This document shows positions 53,859 to 63,923 of a stretch of DNA of 64,000 nucleotides, one piece after another. Position numbers and translations under genes: made by a program. Position 1 is the stretch's first letter, and each line of letters opens with the position of its first letter. Source of the DNA: Faucicola sp032089155 (lineage in GTDB: Bacteria > Pseudomonadota > Gammaproteobacteria > Pseudomonadales > Moraxellaceae); NCBI GenBank assembly GCA_032089155.1, contig DAMDEV010000001.1:1-64000 (forward strand). The letters are read 5' to 3'. Under the pieces are notes generated by a model. It did not search any database. It saw only the letters and a list, made by a program, of their open reading frames with translations, and had not been told where the DNA came from.

Positions 53859-55925
53859 TTAATGTTTTTTTAGCGCGATGGTTTTCGCCAAATTGTCTAA
53901 TTGCCGCATGGGTTGTTTGTTATCCGTGGGCTGCTGATAGCGGATTTGTCGATATAGCGCGGCAAGTGCTTGAATGGCTGCCTTATCGCTGACTTTTGGC
54001 TCAAGTCGAGTAAGCCAAGCCAGCACCCCTTCACTATCCTGCCTGGCGAGCGTTTTGTCTTTTTTTGCCAAGCGATTGGATAACTGTACCATAATCCAAT
54101 CATGCCTATCCCACACCCGGCGACGACGCCACCACAGCCACAATCCAAATAGCGCAAGGACGCTCACAAGGGTGACAAACATCACCATCACTTGCTGATA
54201 GACAGATTGGATATTGAGCCATTTAAACAGCGATGACCGCTGGCGGTCTTGGTCATAGCCGACCACATCGCGTTGCCAATAGTAGCTAGCTTGGTCAAAC
54301 AAGCGGCGCGCTTGCTGTAGCATTTGAAACTGTTGATAGCTAATTTGTCCTGCCACGCCCTCACCAAACATTTTTGCCCCAGCGTCTTGGGTGACAGTGT
54401 CCATACCCTGCTCGACCCGATTGGGTGCGACAAAACCCGTAGGATCTACACGCACCCAGCCGCGCCCTTGCACCCAAATCTCGCTCCATGCATGGGCATC
54501 CATTTGGCGTACTTCCCAACTTTTGCCATCACGCCCTAACTGCCCACCTTGATACCCGGCTACCACCCGAGCCGGCACACCTGCCGCTCGCATGAGGTAA
54601 GTAAAACTTGACGCATAATGCTCACAAAACCCTGCACGGGTAGCAAATAAAAAATCATCGATGCGATTACTGCCCAAGGTAGGGGGTGATAAAGTGTAGC
54701 GAAACTGCTGGTTACGCATCCACTGGGCGATGGCGTTGGTATAGGCAATTGGGTCATCGCCTGCTTGGCGATACAGTCGCTGCGCAAATTCGCGACTTTG
54801 CGGATTACCGCCTACTGGCAATGCTAAATTGACCTGATGTTGCTGGGTGGATAAGGCTAAATTGATAGGCGCATCATCTAACCAATGCACTTGATAAGTG
54901 AAACGCTGATTGACAGTGTCCCAATACCGCAGGGTAAAATCCGACGTCAGCCCAATGCCTCTTTGGTTGGTTATCGGATAATCAAGCCCAAATAACCAAT
55001 TTTGTCCCGTCCGCTCCAAAATCACCCGATAATCAGGGCTAACGGCTAAAGTAAAGCGTTTACTCAGCTTCAAGGTCGGCAATAACCAATCAGCAATCGG
55101 CTGATCGGGCGTCCAAAGCGAGGTGCGAGCATTGGCTCGCCAGGTGGTGCCATCAAAATCAGAAAACACCAAACCGCGCCAATATAAATTTTGTTGGCTT
55201 GGCTGCTGATTGCCAAATTCCACCCGAAATGCCAATTCAGTCGATTGACTGAGGTTGGCAAAATCGCCCGGTGACATACTGTCTGACATGCCGGTCTTTG
55301 CTTGCGCGCCGCTCAAATGCACCGACCATAATGGCGGCAATCGGGGAAAAAATAAAAACAGAATAATGGTCAGAGGAATGGCTTGACCGACCAATAAGCC
55401 GAGCGTGCGGTAGCGTCCCGTACCATCATCATTTTGCGCAATCATGGCAAACAGCACGACCATCGTGCCAATCGCCACTTGTAGCGTTGTAATCAAATCT
55501 TGGTTGATTAAAAACAGCCCTGCCAATACAAACAGTGATAAACTCAGCACCACATAGCCATCACGCCTGGTATACAATTCAAGTAGCTTACTGACGGCAC
55601 ACAATAGCAAAAACGCGATACCGACATCCAATCCAAAGGCGGTACGATAGGTCAAATACAGCCCCACCAAGCTTGCAATGAATCCTGTGTACTGTATCAA
55701 CTGTAATGAGCGCGGACGATACAAAGCGTTGGGCAACCAACGTCGCAGGGGTTGCAATTGAAAGATGATAATAAAAAAGGCATACACCGATAGCCAAATG
55801 GGTAGATTTTTGACATGAAAAGCCACAATCAACAGTTGAGATAGCAATATCCACTGATATGCCGAGATTTGGTTTAGGCGCGCAGATAAGGTTAAGCTAG
55901 GGTGATTTGGGTTAGGGCGACTCAT
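53859..55925 (-). CDS. Transglutaminase-like membrane protein (TgpA/DUF3488)
   Basis: ATG 55925 is chosen because it overlaps the stop of the DUF58 gene (ATGA). The 688-aa product has six or seven N-terminal helices (DUF3488), a periplasmic transglutaminase domain with the triad Cys434 (GFCEHYASS), His478 (DAHAWSEIW) and Asp494 (VDPTG), then a further helix (VMVFVTLVSVLALFGLWLW) and a DUF4129-type tail. The catalytic triad is complete. TgpA is essential in Pseudomonas aeruginosa, and the MoxR-DUF58-TgpA unit acts on the envelope; the substrate is unknown. Confidence 0.9.
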   Translation of the reverse strand: MSRPNPNHPSLTLSARLNQISAYQWILLSQLLIVAFHVKNLPIWLSVYAFFIIIFQLQPLRRWLPNALYRPRSLQLIQYTGFIASLVGLYLTYRTAFGLDVGIAFLLLCAVSKLLELYTRRDGYVVLSLSLFVLAGLFLINQDLITTLQVAIGTMVVLFAMIAQNDDGTGRYRTLGLLVGQAIPLTIILFLFFPRLPPLWSVHLSGAQAKTGMSDSMSPGDFANLSQSTELAFRVEFGNQQPSQQNLYWRGLVFSDFDGTTWRANARTSLWTPDQPIADWLLPTLKLSKRFTLAVSPDYRVILERTGQNWLFGLDYPITNQRGIGLTSDFTLRYWDTVNQRFTYQVHWLDDAPINLALSTQQHQVNLALPVGGNPQSREFAQRLYRQAGDDPIAYTNAIAQWMRNQQFRYTLSPPTLGSNRIDDFLFATRAGFCEHYASSFTYLMRAAGVPARVVAGYQGGQLGRDGKSWEVRQMDAHAWSEIWVQGRGWVRVDPTGFVAPNRVEQGMDTVTQDAGAKMFGEGVAGQISYQQFQMLQQARRLFDQASYYWQRDVVGYDQDRQRSSLFKWLNIQSVYQQVMVMFVTLVSVLALFGLWLWWRRRRVWDRHDWIMVQLSNRLAKKDKTLARQDSEGVLAWLTRLEPKVSDKAAIQALAALYRQIRYQQPTDNKQPMRQLDNLAKTIALKKH

Positions 55926-56938
55926 GGCGTTTTTGCCAATCTTAGCAAACATTGCTGACGAAATGCTTGTCCTTCACCTATTGCGCCTTCACCATCAGGC
56001 AGTCGCAATTGAAAAGCGATTTGGCTCTGGGTCAAACTATCCACCCCGTAGCGCAGCTGGCTGAGTTTTTCTTCATGCGTCACCGCAGGCATTTGATAGT
56101 AATCAAGTAATTGCTGCTGCCCCACACTCTCCACAAAGCGTTTTGACATGAGTCCTTGCCCGCGCGCGACATGCGCCCACGAAATACGTGCCAATGATTC
56201 CCCTGGGACATAATTATCCAGCTGGTCAAAATCTTCCTGCCCTGCTTGGGTGTGTAAGGCAGCGGTTTGCTCATCATCAGATGGCACAAACTGACTGGCT
56301 TTCATCTCATAGCTCAGTGGCGCAGGATATATCCACGCGTGTCCTTCAAAAAACACATACGACCAAGCTTGCAAAATCCCTAATGGATATACGGTACTCA
56401 CCGTGAGTCTAGGTAACACAAATTTGCCGCGTTTGTAGGCTGTTAACCATAAGCTGACCTGTTGCGGCGCTTGTATTTGACTGACCAACAGCCAATCATT
56501 TGGTTCGGACTGTGCATTGGGTTTGCGGTGTATCGGCTGTTTAAAGTCAAAGGCGTTGTTGGCAAAACTTAACCGAACTTGCCGATGCGGCTGGCTTGAC
56601 TCACTACTAATTTGCAGTCGCACTTGCACTTTGTCACCCACTTGCGTGTCGCTGATATCCACCAATTTGATTTGTAACCCTGCCAAGTGGGCAAAGGTAT
56701 AATGAATAGTCACGACCAATAGACTACCTAACAAAAAGCACAAACCCAACACCAAATTATTGGCATAATTAATCCCTGCGACAAAGAGGATGATGAGTAA
56801 AAAAGCGTACAGCAATCCTTCTTTACTCAAAAAAATATATACGTTGCGCAGGTTGAGGGTGATGTCGCGGCTGATCGGCGCTCGACGCTTAAACCATGTT
56901 TGCAAGTAGTTTTCAAGTCGCTGGCGAATGGCAAACAT
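55922..56938 (-). CDS. DUF58 domain protein
   Basis: The 338-aa product has two helices near residue 40-80 (LLYAFLLIILFVAGINYA and LVLGLCFLLGSLLVVTIHY), then a beta-rich section and the DUF58 core (FDQLDNYVPGESLARISWAH, where the R-I-W motif is conserved). DUF58 proteins work with MoxR ATPases. It overlaps tgpA by four bases and follows the MoxR gene by 95 bp. The domain resembles a von Willebrand A-like fold in some members; the metal site is not evident here. Confidence 0.88.
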   Translation of the reverse strand: MFAIRQRLENYLQTWFKRRAPISRDITLNLRNVYIFLSKEGLLYAFLLIILFVAGINYANNLVLGLCFLLGSLLVVTIHYTFAHLAGLQIKLVDISDTQVGDKVQVRLQISSESSQPHRQVRLSFANNAFDFKQPIHRKPNAQSEPNDWLLVSQIQAPQQVSLWLTAYKRGKFVLPRLTVSTVYPLGILQAWSYVFFEGHAWIYPAPLSYEMKASQFVPSDDEQTAALHTQAGQEDFDQLDNYVPGESLARISWAHVARGQGLMSKRFVESVGQQQLLDYYQMPAVTHEEKLSQLRYGVDSLTQSQIAFQLRLPDGEGAIGEGQAFRQQCLLRLAKTP

Positions 56939-57033
56939 GATAGGCGCGGGCTCTTAATCGGATAATTTAATCGGATAATAAAAATACAGCAATGAGAAAT
57001 TTTTTAACGCTAAAATACTTTATACATCATGGT

Positions 57034-57993
57034 TTATACCAGTACCGGCACTTGGCGTAATAACTGGGTCGCAATCGATTGGGGCTGCTCACCGCCCAAA
57101 TGATTAAATGAGATAAAAGCTTGCCCCAAGCGATGATCAACGACGGCAGCAAATACCGCTTGGATATCTTCTGGCGTCACTTCATGGTAGCCACCCAAAT
57201 ATGCAAAGGCTTGTGCCGCTTGCTTGAGCGCTAGCACACCACGGGTAGATAGACCATGATATTCTCGGCTCTCACGCGTTTTCGCCACCAATCGCTGCAA
57301 GTAGTCAATTACAACATCTGCGATATATACGTCTTTGGCTTGCGCTTGTGCCTGCTGCAATGACTGGGTATCTAACATCGGGGTAATTTGACTCAGCATC
57401 TGACGTCTATCTTTACCCAGTAGCAACTCTCGCTCTGCATTAACCGAGGGATAACCCAGCGATAAACACATCAAAAACCGATCCAGCTGTGACTCAGGTA
57501 AAATAAACACACCCGATTGCTGCGTCGGGTTTTGGGTGGCAATCACAAAAAAAGGTTCAGGGAGTTTTCGTGTTACCCCATCTTGTGACACTTGCCGCTC
57601 TTCCATCGCCTCTAACAGGGCAGATTGGGTTTTTGGGCTTGAGCGATTAATTTCATCGGCAAGTAACAACTGACAAAATATCGGACCTGGCTTAAATTCA
57701 AATGTGCCAGTATCGGTTTTATACAGCGAAATTCCTAAAATATCGGCAGGTAGCATATCGCTGGTAAATTGCACCCGATTAAACGATAACCCCAAATGGT
57801 TGGCAATCGCGTGCGCTAGCGTGGTTTTACCCATTCCTGGTAAATCTTGAAGCAGTAAATGACCATTGGCTAACAAACAAGCAACCGCCAGCTTCACCAC
57901 CTCAGATTTATCCAACACGATCTCATTAATACTCACCAGCATGGCTTGCAATCGTTGTTGTAACGGCTGATTGTCTAAGTTACCCATCACCAT
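57034..57993 (-). CDS. MoxR-family AAA ATPase
   Basis: The 319-aa product has Walker A LPGMGKTT (residues 51-58, Lys56), Walker B LLADEINR (110-117), and sensor 1 ATQNP (around 150-155), all typical of MoxR. ATG 57993 has AAGGAT about 8 bp upstream. MoxR proteins act as chaperones for the DUF58 and transglutaminase partners encoded downstream. The three genes form one operon. Confidence 0.93.
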   Translation of the reverse strand: MVMGNLDNQPLQQRLQAMLVSINEIVLDKSEVVKLAVACLLANGHLLLQDLPGMGKTTLAHAIANHLGLSFNRVQFTSDMLPADILGISLYKTDTGTFEFKPGPIFCQLLLADEINRSSPKTQSALLEAMEERQVSQDGVTRKLPEPFFVIATQNPTQQSGVFILPESQLDRFLMCLSLGYPSVNAERELLLGKDRRQMLSQITPMLDTQSLQQAQAQAKDVYIADVVIDYLQRLVAKTRESREYHGLSTRGVLALKQAAQAFAYLGGYHEVTPEDIQAVFAAVVDHRLGQAFISFNHLGGEQPQSIATQLLRQVPVLV

Positions 57994-58045
57994 GTGGTTT
58001 ATCCTTTAAAGGTTTAAATGTTGTTTATCAATCATGTTCACTAAA

Positions 58046-58087
58046 AATATCGCTAAAAGGCACAGCTTGCACTGCTCTAGCGATATT
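58046..58087 (-). terminator. Hairpin after the cytochrome c gene
   Basis: AATATCGCTA and TAGCGATATT form a perfect 10-bp stem around 22 nt, with TTTTAG beyond on the minus strand. It lies about 30 bp after the stop at 58118. Confidence 0.65.
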
Positions 58088-58117
58088 GCTGTGGATAAAG
58101 CATAGCCACAAAGCGAT

Positions 58118-58558
58118 TTAACGAAGCGTCGAAATATAAGCAATAATATCTTGGCGCACTTTGGCATCAGCAATCGGTTCAGAACGCATACGCGTTCCTG
58201 CGATGGTTTGTTTTGGATGGGCGATATATTTATCCAAATTTTCCGCTGTCCACGTCATATTGCTGTTTTTTAGTGCGTCTGTATATTGATAATCGGTTAA
58301 TAAGCCGGATTTTGCCCCATAAATACGCAGTAATTGTGGGCCTTTCTCGTTATTTCCTGGCTGCAGCTTGTGGCATTTTAAACAGGCTTCTTCGTATTGC
58401 TTTTTACCGTTATCGGCATCCCCTTGGCTATAAACGGGCAAGGTGACTGCTGGGCGCTGAGCAGGTGGCTGATTTTGACAACCTGTCGCAATGACGATAC
58501 AAAGACCCAATCCTAGCATAGGCAATCGGTTTGATTTATGAATGATTGTTTGGTGCAT
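58118..58558 (-). CDS. Lipoprotein c-type cytochrome
   Basis: The 146-aa product has a lipobox-like end to its signal (LCIVIATGC, Cys27). The heme site is CLKCH at residues 59-63, and the likely axial Met is Met124 (GTRMR), with a typical class I spacing. The mature part after the lipid anchor is Pro/Gln-rich (about 28-42). It is probably tethered to a membrane on the periplasmic side and carries electrons to an oxidase. The gene stands alone between the MoxR and fimX-like genes. Confidence 0.88.
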   Translation of the reverse strand: MHQTIIHKSNRLPMLGLGLCIVIATGCQNQPPAQRPAVTLPVYSQGDADNGKKQYEEACLKCHKLQPGNNEKGPQLLRIYGAKSGLLTDYQYTDALKNSNMTWTAENLDKYIAHPKQTIAGTRMRSEPIADAKVRQDIIAYISTLR

Positions 58559-58600
58559 TTTGGCTAACTCGTTTTTATCTTATAAATTCAGCGCTTGGAT

Positions 58601-60790
58601 TTAGCTTTGTTCAGTCTCGATGTGCATGGTGTCACTCGCTTTTTGCAAATATGCCCCTTGCAAATAACGCGCACCGACTGTCCACGCCGCTGACATGGCG
58701 GCAGGGTCTTCAATGAAGGGCATCAAACAACTGGAGCCGCGCTCAGTGATTTCGCGCACCACCGTTGCCACGGTATTGACATTTTCATTGTTGCTTAAAT
58801 CTTTGATATAGCTGCGATCGAGTCGTACCAGCTGTGGTTTGACAAATTCTAATACTTCCATCGCGTTGACTGCCGAGCCAAAATTATAGATACCTAGGTG
58901 ACAACCCATTTGGTTAAGCGCATTACTTTGTTTGGCTGCCACCGCTAGATAATCCATTACCACGGTTTCATTAAACTGTAACGTCAACACCCCCGGCTCG
59001 CTGGTCTCTAACGCTTGCATCAATCGACTCATAAAGCTTGGCAAGGTGGCATCTGCTAGTGATATCGGGCTTAAATGCACTAATAATCGGGCACTGGCAT
59101 CGACCTCATGACGGTAACGTTTTAAGTCTTTACAGGCTTGAATTAACACCCAACGGTCGATTTTATCCATTAACTGATGTCTGGTCGCCACTTCTAAGAA
59201 TTTATCAGGTGCCATTAAGCTGCCATCGGCTAGCGGCAGGCGTAAAAACACCTCAAACATGTTACTGACATCGTTTTCAACATCATAAATCGGCTGATAT
59301 AATAATTTAAATTTGCTATGTTCCAGCGCATCACGTAGCGATTCGTACAGCGCACCGTCATCACTGCTGGCAAAACTACTTGGGTCATATAGATAGAATA
59401 AATCTTTATCGTCGTTGCTGTCTTTATTGGCTTTGGCTGCCATGCCGACGGCTTGGATGACACGGTTAATAATAGTATTGGTATCAGGTGCACTGGCGTT
59501 GACTAAGGTTGCACCAATGGTTACTGTAGTCTTAACCGTACGATGACCGATTTCAATAATGGTACTATTAATGTCGGCAACCAATTTTTGTCCTAACGCT
59601 GTCAAATCTTGTTGTCGCATATTAGGGATAATTAGCATAAACATGCTATCATTAAAACGGCTCAAATAGCCATTTTTCACCCGCTCTTCCCCAACAATCT
59701 CAGTGAGATGTTGCTCAAGAATATTGGCAACGGCAACCACCACCCCATCAATCCCTTCAATCCCCACACTGGCATGGATTTTACCGATATTGTCGACGCG
59801 TAACGCCATCAAACCCACAGATAGGTTTTTCTCAACAATCACGTCACGCAGTCGGTGAAACAGTCTTTCAAAACCATGACGATTAAATAGCCCGGTGATT
59901 GAGTCAATACGTTCCATTGCTTCAAGTTTTTTGGCAAGCTCAGCACTATTGGTTTGTTCGTTGGGCTGGATAATGACTTGTAGACACGGCTGACCGTCAT
60001 AGGTAGCAGCCGCTAACTGCAGCTTAGCCGCGAAGGTAGTATTATCTTTTCTAATACTTTCAAATTTAAATTCGACGTTTTTACGGTTGCCTTTTTCAAA
60101 GTCTTTCAAAAACGTTTTAAAATCTTGGATATTGTTGCGCGCAATCAAGTCAACAACGGGTATCCCCATCAATTCATCGAGCGTTTTAAATCCAAACATT
60201 TCAAGATAGGGCTCATTGGCATAAATATGTAAGCCATCTTCAATATAAGCCACTGCACTCTTGGAGTTTTTGATAAGAATATTGGCACGCTGTTCGGCAT
60301 CACTCAATACCATTTTTAGGCGCTCAAGCTCGCGCCCTAGTTTATGATGCTCGTGTTCACGGCAGATACGAATGGCCATACGCAGTAACTTATTTTTGCG
60401 CAAAGCATCCGCTGCACCCCAATAGGTATATAAAGGTAATAACTTATGGGTTTTATCAGGGTCGCTAACAAGCTGGGTCTGGGCTTGCTCATTGGCAGTT
60501 AATGCCTCTGGGTAAGAAGTCGCATCATCAGGCAACAGAGCGATGACAGGGATGTGAGCATCATGGGCTCTTAAAATCTCTTTGACGTCTTTAAACGATA
60601 AATCATACGCATTCCCCATCAAAATAATGTCCCAAGACTGGCGCAATAACTTTATCAGCTCGTCTTTGGCATCCAAAAATCCTAAATTAACCTGTCTATA
60701 ATAATGTTTTTCTAATAACCCAACCAAATGTTCGGCATACAGCTGGTTATCATCAATGATTAACAGGTTGAGTTGTTTTTGTTTTTGCAT
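58601..60790 (-). CDS. fimX: FimX-like c-di-GMP protein (REC-PAS-GGDEF-EAL, degenerate)
   Basis: The 729-aa product has a receiver domain (about 5-130, starts LNLLIIDDNQLYAEHL), a PAS domain (about 175-285), a GGDEF domain (about 290-460) and an EAL domain (about 475-715). The GGDEF motif is replaced by RFNDSMF and the EAL motif by EVFLRL, so neither cyclase nor phosphodiesterase activity is expected. FimX in Pseudomonas has the same order and size and binds c-di-GMP through its EAL domain to control type IV pili. The name rests on this match. It starts behind a good ATG 180 bp after the next gene. Confidence 0.8.
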   Translation of the reverse strand: MQKQKQLNLLIIDDNQLYAEHLVGLLEKHYYRQVNLGFLDAKDELIKLLRQSWDIILMGNAYDLSFKDVKEILRAHDAHIPVIALLPDDATSYPEALTANEQAQTQLVSDPDKTHKLLPLYTYWGAADALRKNKLLRMAIRICREHEHHKLGRELERLKMVLSDAEQRANILIKNSKSAVAYIEDGLHIYANEPYLEMFGFKTLDELMGIPVVDLIARNNIQDFKTFLKDFEKGNRKNVEFKFESIRKDNTTFAAKLQLAAATYDGQPCLQVIIQPNEQTNSAELAKKLEAMERIDSITGLFNRHGFERLFHRLRDVIVEKNLSVGLMALRVDNIGKIHASVGIEGIDGVVVAVANILEQHLTEIVGEERVKNGYLSRFNDSMFMLIIPNMRQQDLTALGQKLVADINSTIIEIGHRTVKTTVTIGATLVNASAPDTNTIINRVIQAVGMAAKANKDSNDDKDLFYLYDPSSFASSDDGALYESLRDALEHSKFKLLYQPIYDVENDVSNMFEVFLRLPLADGSLMAPDKFLEVATRHQLMDKIDRWVLIQACKDLKRYRHEVDASARLLVHLSPISLADATLPSFMSRLMQALETSEPGVLTLQFNETVVMDYLAVAAKQSNALNQMGCHLGIYNFGSAVNAMEVLEFVKPQLVRLDRSYIKDLSNNENVNTVATVVREITERGSSCLMPFIEDPAAMSAAWTVGARYLQGAYLQKASDTMHIETEQS

Positions 60791-60993
60791 CGATTCACTA
60801 TCCCATTAAACGCTTGGTTTATAGAGCACTAAGCGACCTATTATAAGCGAATTTTTTGATAAATTATTTATAATATTAGATTCAATTTCTTATTATATGA
60901 TTAATCAATCAAAACGGCTATAAAGATATGAAAATCTTTTATTTTTAATGGGTTAGATTTAATTTGGCAACTTTTGTTGCCATTTTTTAGTGA

Positions 60994-62760
60994 TTAAAAC
61001 TGAATTCTCACAAAAGCGTATTCCTCGACATCATCAGTCATATCAAGTAGCTCAGTTAAACGCACGTTAATTTCTTTGTTATCAATACGTATCACCAGCT
61101 TGTCTGCCACTTGGTAGCCAAAACGCGCCATCAGTAAACGGGTTTGGCTATTAGTGTTGTTTGGGGCGGTTGGAATTATAAATGCCGCAACAAAATGTGG
61201 CTGACGGCTACCGGCATTTTGAAAGCGCACGCCACAGGGAATCGCATTTTGACAATGCACTTGCACTTGTGCCTCAATTTCTAAGTAGGTCTTATTGGTT
61301 GGTTGCCCTGCTGGCGTATCGATAAAACCCTGACGGTTGTCTTTAATATAGCCAAGCTGCCAAGTTTTTGAACCATTAATCTTTCGCATCGCAATTAAGG
61401 AATTGACTTGCAATTGACTCAGCGGGTGATAGCTATCGCCACGGCTAATGCTCGGATATTGGTCAACGAGCTGATTGTGGTAGCTAAACACATACGACAG
61501 ACACAGGGATTGGGGATTTTCTTTGTTCAGCTCGACAACGGTATATTTTTTAAGATACTCAGTATTTTGAGCTTTGGGTTTTAACCGCTCAGGCAACTCA
61601 TTGGCCTGAATGAGATTGCCCAAACTGGTTTTATTGGCAAGCATGTAGTGGATATTATTAAAGCCAAGCACGACTTCACATTTTGAATGGCTATGATAAT
61701 ACTCTGCCGCTGGTTTTAACCCATCTTGCAGATTATTCAATACCAATTTGGCCTGACGCGCGCTATTTTTTATCTCAGCATCGGTGCTGATTTGACCTTG
61801 GGTAATGGTTTGATGCAAGCGTTTAAATAACCGACTAAACATCACAAACAGACAGCTGCTAGTTGCTGCAAAAGGATTGAATAAATCATCGACTGCTAGC
61901 AGTTGGGGCGGCTGTTTACCTTCTAAATCAATATACAGGTAAGGTTTTTCAACCAAATCTTTACTGATAATAAGCTCTTTTATCAACTGGGTACTTACTT
62001 TTTGCATGGCTAAAATATCCGCACGTCGACAAGCATACGGATTGGTGACCGCCACCGTCAAGCAGTGAAAATAAATAGCCTCAATCGATAGCGGTGCGTC
62101 CTGTTTACTATATTCATTGGCAGAATGCAATTTGACTGGCAGGGTGATAGATTGCCAATCATTGGTGACTGCAAACCGATAGCAGGCATTCAGGTATTGC
62201 CAAATTACCTGTGTATCTTTACGATAGCCGATATATTTTTCAAACAGCGATTGGCGCAGTAATAGCATGACACCATATAGGCAGCGCTGAATGACTTGGG
62301 TGGGGGTAAGGGATTGATGTTTATGGCGAAATAAGCCAGTGATGCCTTTTTTATCAGCCACTTCAGGGCAAGCCGCCGCTCGTTGCCAGATGACATGGTA
62401 AAACATGATGCTTAGATAATGCACCGATAATACGGTATCTAAGCTTTGCTGTTTTTCTTCATCCAAAATCCCTGGCTGGGTTTGGTAATTCACCCGTAAT
62501 CTGCCGAGTAATACGCTGACGGCTTTATTAACCTCCTCAAATAATGCAAAGCGTTTGACATCGTCAATATCGGCAAACATCAACTGGTTGATCACGAATT
62601 TATATTCGTCATACATCTCACACGCCGACATACGATTAAAGTGCATCTGCCAATCGGTTGTATCCTGCAATGAACTCTGCATTACTTTAAGTTCAATAGG
62701 ACTAGTGGGTGTATCGTTTATGCGCTGTAAGAAATCGTCTAGTGTGAGATCCGTAACCAT
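60994..62760 (-). CDS. Unknown protein next to fimX, possible PilZ-like C-terminus
   Basis: The 588-aa product is cytosolic and mostly helical in its first 400 residues (for example LFEEVNKAVSVLLGRLRVN). The C-terminal 150 residues become beta-rich (KTWQLGYIKDNRQGFIDTPA and VRFQNAGSRQPHFVAAFII), which could be a PilZ-like barrel, though I see no clear RxxxR/D-xS-xxG signature. Its place next to a FimX-like gene suggests a c-di-GMP or pilus role. Function is unassigned. Confidence 0.6.
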   Translation of the reverse strand: MVTDLTLDDFLQRINDTPTSPIELKVMQSSLQDTTDWQMHFNRMSACEMYDEYKFVINQLMFADIDDVKRFALFEEVNKAVSVLLGRLRVNYQTQPGILDEEKQQSLDTVLSVHYLSIMFYHVIWQRAAACPEVADKKGITGLFRHKHQSLTPTQVIQRCLYGVMLLLRQSLFEKYIGYRKDTQVIWQYLNACYRFAVTNDWQSITLPVKLHSANEYSKQDAPLSIEAIYFHCLTVAVTNPYACRRADILAMQKVSTQLIKELIISKDLVEKPYLYIDLEGKQPPQLLAVDDLFNPFAATSSCLFVMFSRLFKRLHQTITQGQISTDAEIKNSARQAKLVLNNLQDGLKPAAEYYHSHSKCEVVLGFNNIHYMLANKTSLGNLIQANELPERLKPKAQNTEYLKKYTVVELNKENPQSLCLSYVFSYHNQLVDQYPSISRGDSYHPLSQLQVNSLIAMRKINGSKTWQLGYIKDNRQGFIDTPAGQPTNKTYLEIEAQVQVHCQNAIPCGVRFQNAGSRQPHFVAAFIIPTAPNNTNSQTRLLMARFGYQVADKLVIRIDNKEINVRLTELLDMTDDVEEYAFVRIQF

Positions 62761-62914
62761 TTTTTTGCACCCAAATGCACAACATTTTTCGACTTATTTA
62801 ACAACAATAAATAACACAAAAGCCATATTTTATCTAGTTATTTTAAGATAATTGCACTATTTAACAGACAAATAACAGATAAACCGTTATTTAGTTGTTG
62901 TCTTTCAACAAATT

Positions 62915-63916
62915 TTAGTGGTTATATAAGTCAATCGGTGTCTTAAATGGCTTATTAGGTAATTCTCGCACCAATTTTGGCACCAAGTAGCCAGCACATT
63001 TAGCGAGTAACTCCCAGTACAGAGCGACTGCTTGTTCATCTGAAATATAAAAGTGGCTCGCCCCGGCAACTTTATCAAGCACATGCAAATAATAGGGTAA
63101 GACGCCCGCTTGCCATAATTTTTCGTTTAAGCTTGCAAGCGTATTTGCATCGTCATTAATCGACTTGAGTAGCACGGTTTGGTTAAGTAAAGTAACCCCC
63201 GCTTTTTTTGCCTTGTCCAAAAATATTTGTGTTTCTTGGTCGATTTCATTGGGGTGATTGGCATGAATGACCATGACGATGTGACAGCGGCTGTTGGCAA
63301 ATCGTGCAAGTAACGGCTCATCTAAGCGTTCAGGAATCATCACAGGTACACGGGTGTGGATACGAATGGTCTGCACTTGGGGTAGTGCTTCAAGGGTGGT
63401 GAAAATCTCCAATAAACGACGATTGCTCAGCGATAATGGGTCGCCGCCGCTTAAAATCACTTCATTGACTGCGGGGTGCGCGGTGATGTAGGCACTGATG
63501 GCTTGCCAATCATTGTGGGTTGGTAGATTCTCGTGGTAGTCAAAGTGCTGGCGAAAACAATAGCGACAATTGACCACGCAAGCCCCGGTGACAGGAATCA
63601 GCACCCGTGATGCGTATTTATGGATGATGCCTTTGACCGGATTGGCGTGTTGTTCATCGAGTGGGTCGGTGACAAAACCGGTAACTTGTATCGTTTCTTG
63701 AAACGTCGGCAACACTTGCTTAAGCAGCGGATCATGAATATCGCCTTTCACCATTTTTTGCACAAAGCGACGCGGCACTTTTAGCGGAAATTGACCGACC
63801 TGACTGTCAAAACTATCTATCGGCAAATCTAACGCTTGCGCTAATTCAGCAAAGCTCGTGATGGTATCAGAAAACGCATTTTGCCAGTTTTTTTGTGTCG
63901 CCAAATAGTTTATCAT
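62915..63916 (-). CDS. epmB: EF-P beta-lysylation protein (lysine 2,3-aminomutase family)
   Basis: The 333-aa radical-SAM enzyme makes beta-lysine for modification of elongation factor P. The CxxxCxxC cluster motif is CVVNCRYC (Cys113, 117, 120). VLSGGDPL, HTRVPVMIPERL and a C-terminal PLP-binding region follow. ATG 63916 is used; a TTG five codons earlier would overlap the preceding gene. Length matches EpmB and is shorter than classical KamA. EF-P and EpmA are outside the window. Confidence 0.9.
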   Translation of the reverse strand: MINYLATQKNWQNAFSDTITSFAELAQALDLPIDSFDSQVGQFPLKVPRRFVQKMVKGDIHDPLLKQVLPTFQETIQVTGFVTDPLDEQHANPVKGIIHKYASRVLIPVTGACVVNCRYCFRQHFDYHENLPTHNDWQAISAYITAHPAVNEVILSGGDPLSLSNRRLLEIFTTLEALPQVQTIRIHTRVPVMIPERLDEPLLARFANSRCHIVMVIHANHPNEIDQETQIFLDKAKKAGVTLLNQTVLLKSINDDANTLASLNEKLWQAGVLPYYLHVLDKVAGASHFYISDEQAVALYWELLAKCAGYLVPKLVRELPNKPFKTPIDLYNH

Positions 63917-63923
63917 ATAGTGT

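Noticed and set aside
58601..60790. Active diguanylate cyclase/phosphodiesterase
   Set aside because: Both signature motifs are replaced (RFNDSMF and EVFLRL), so enzymatic activity is not supported.
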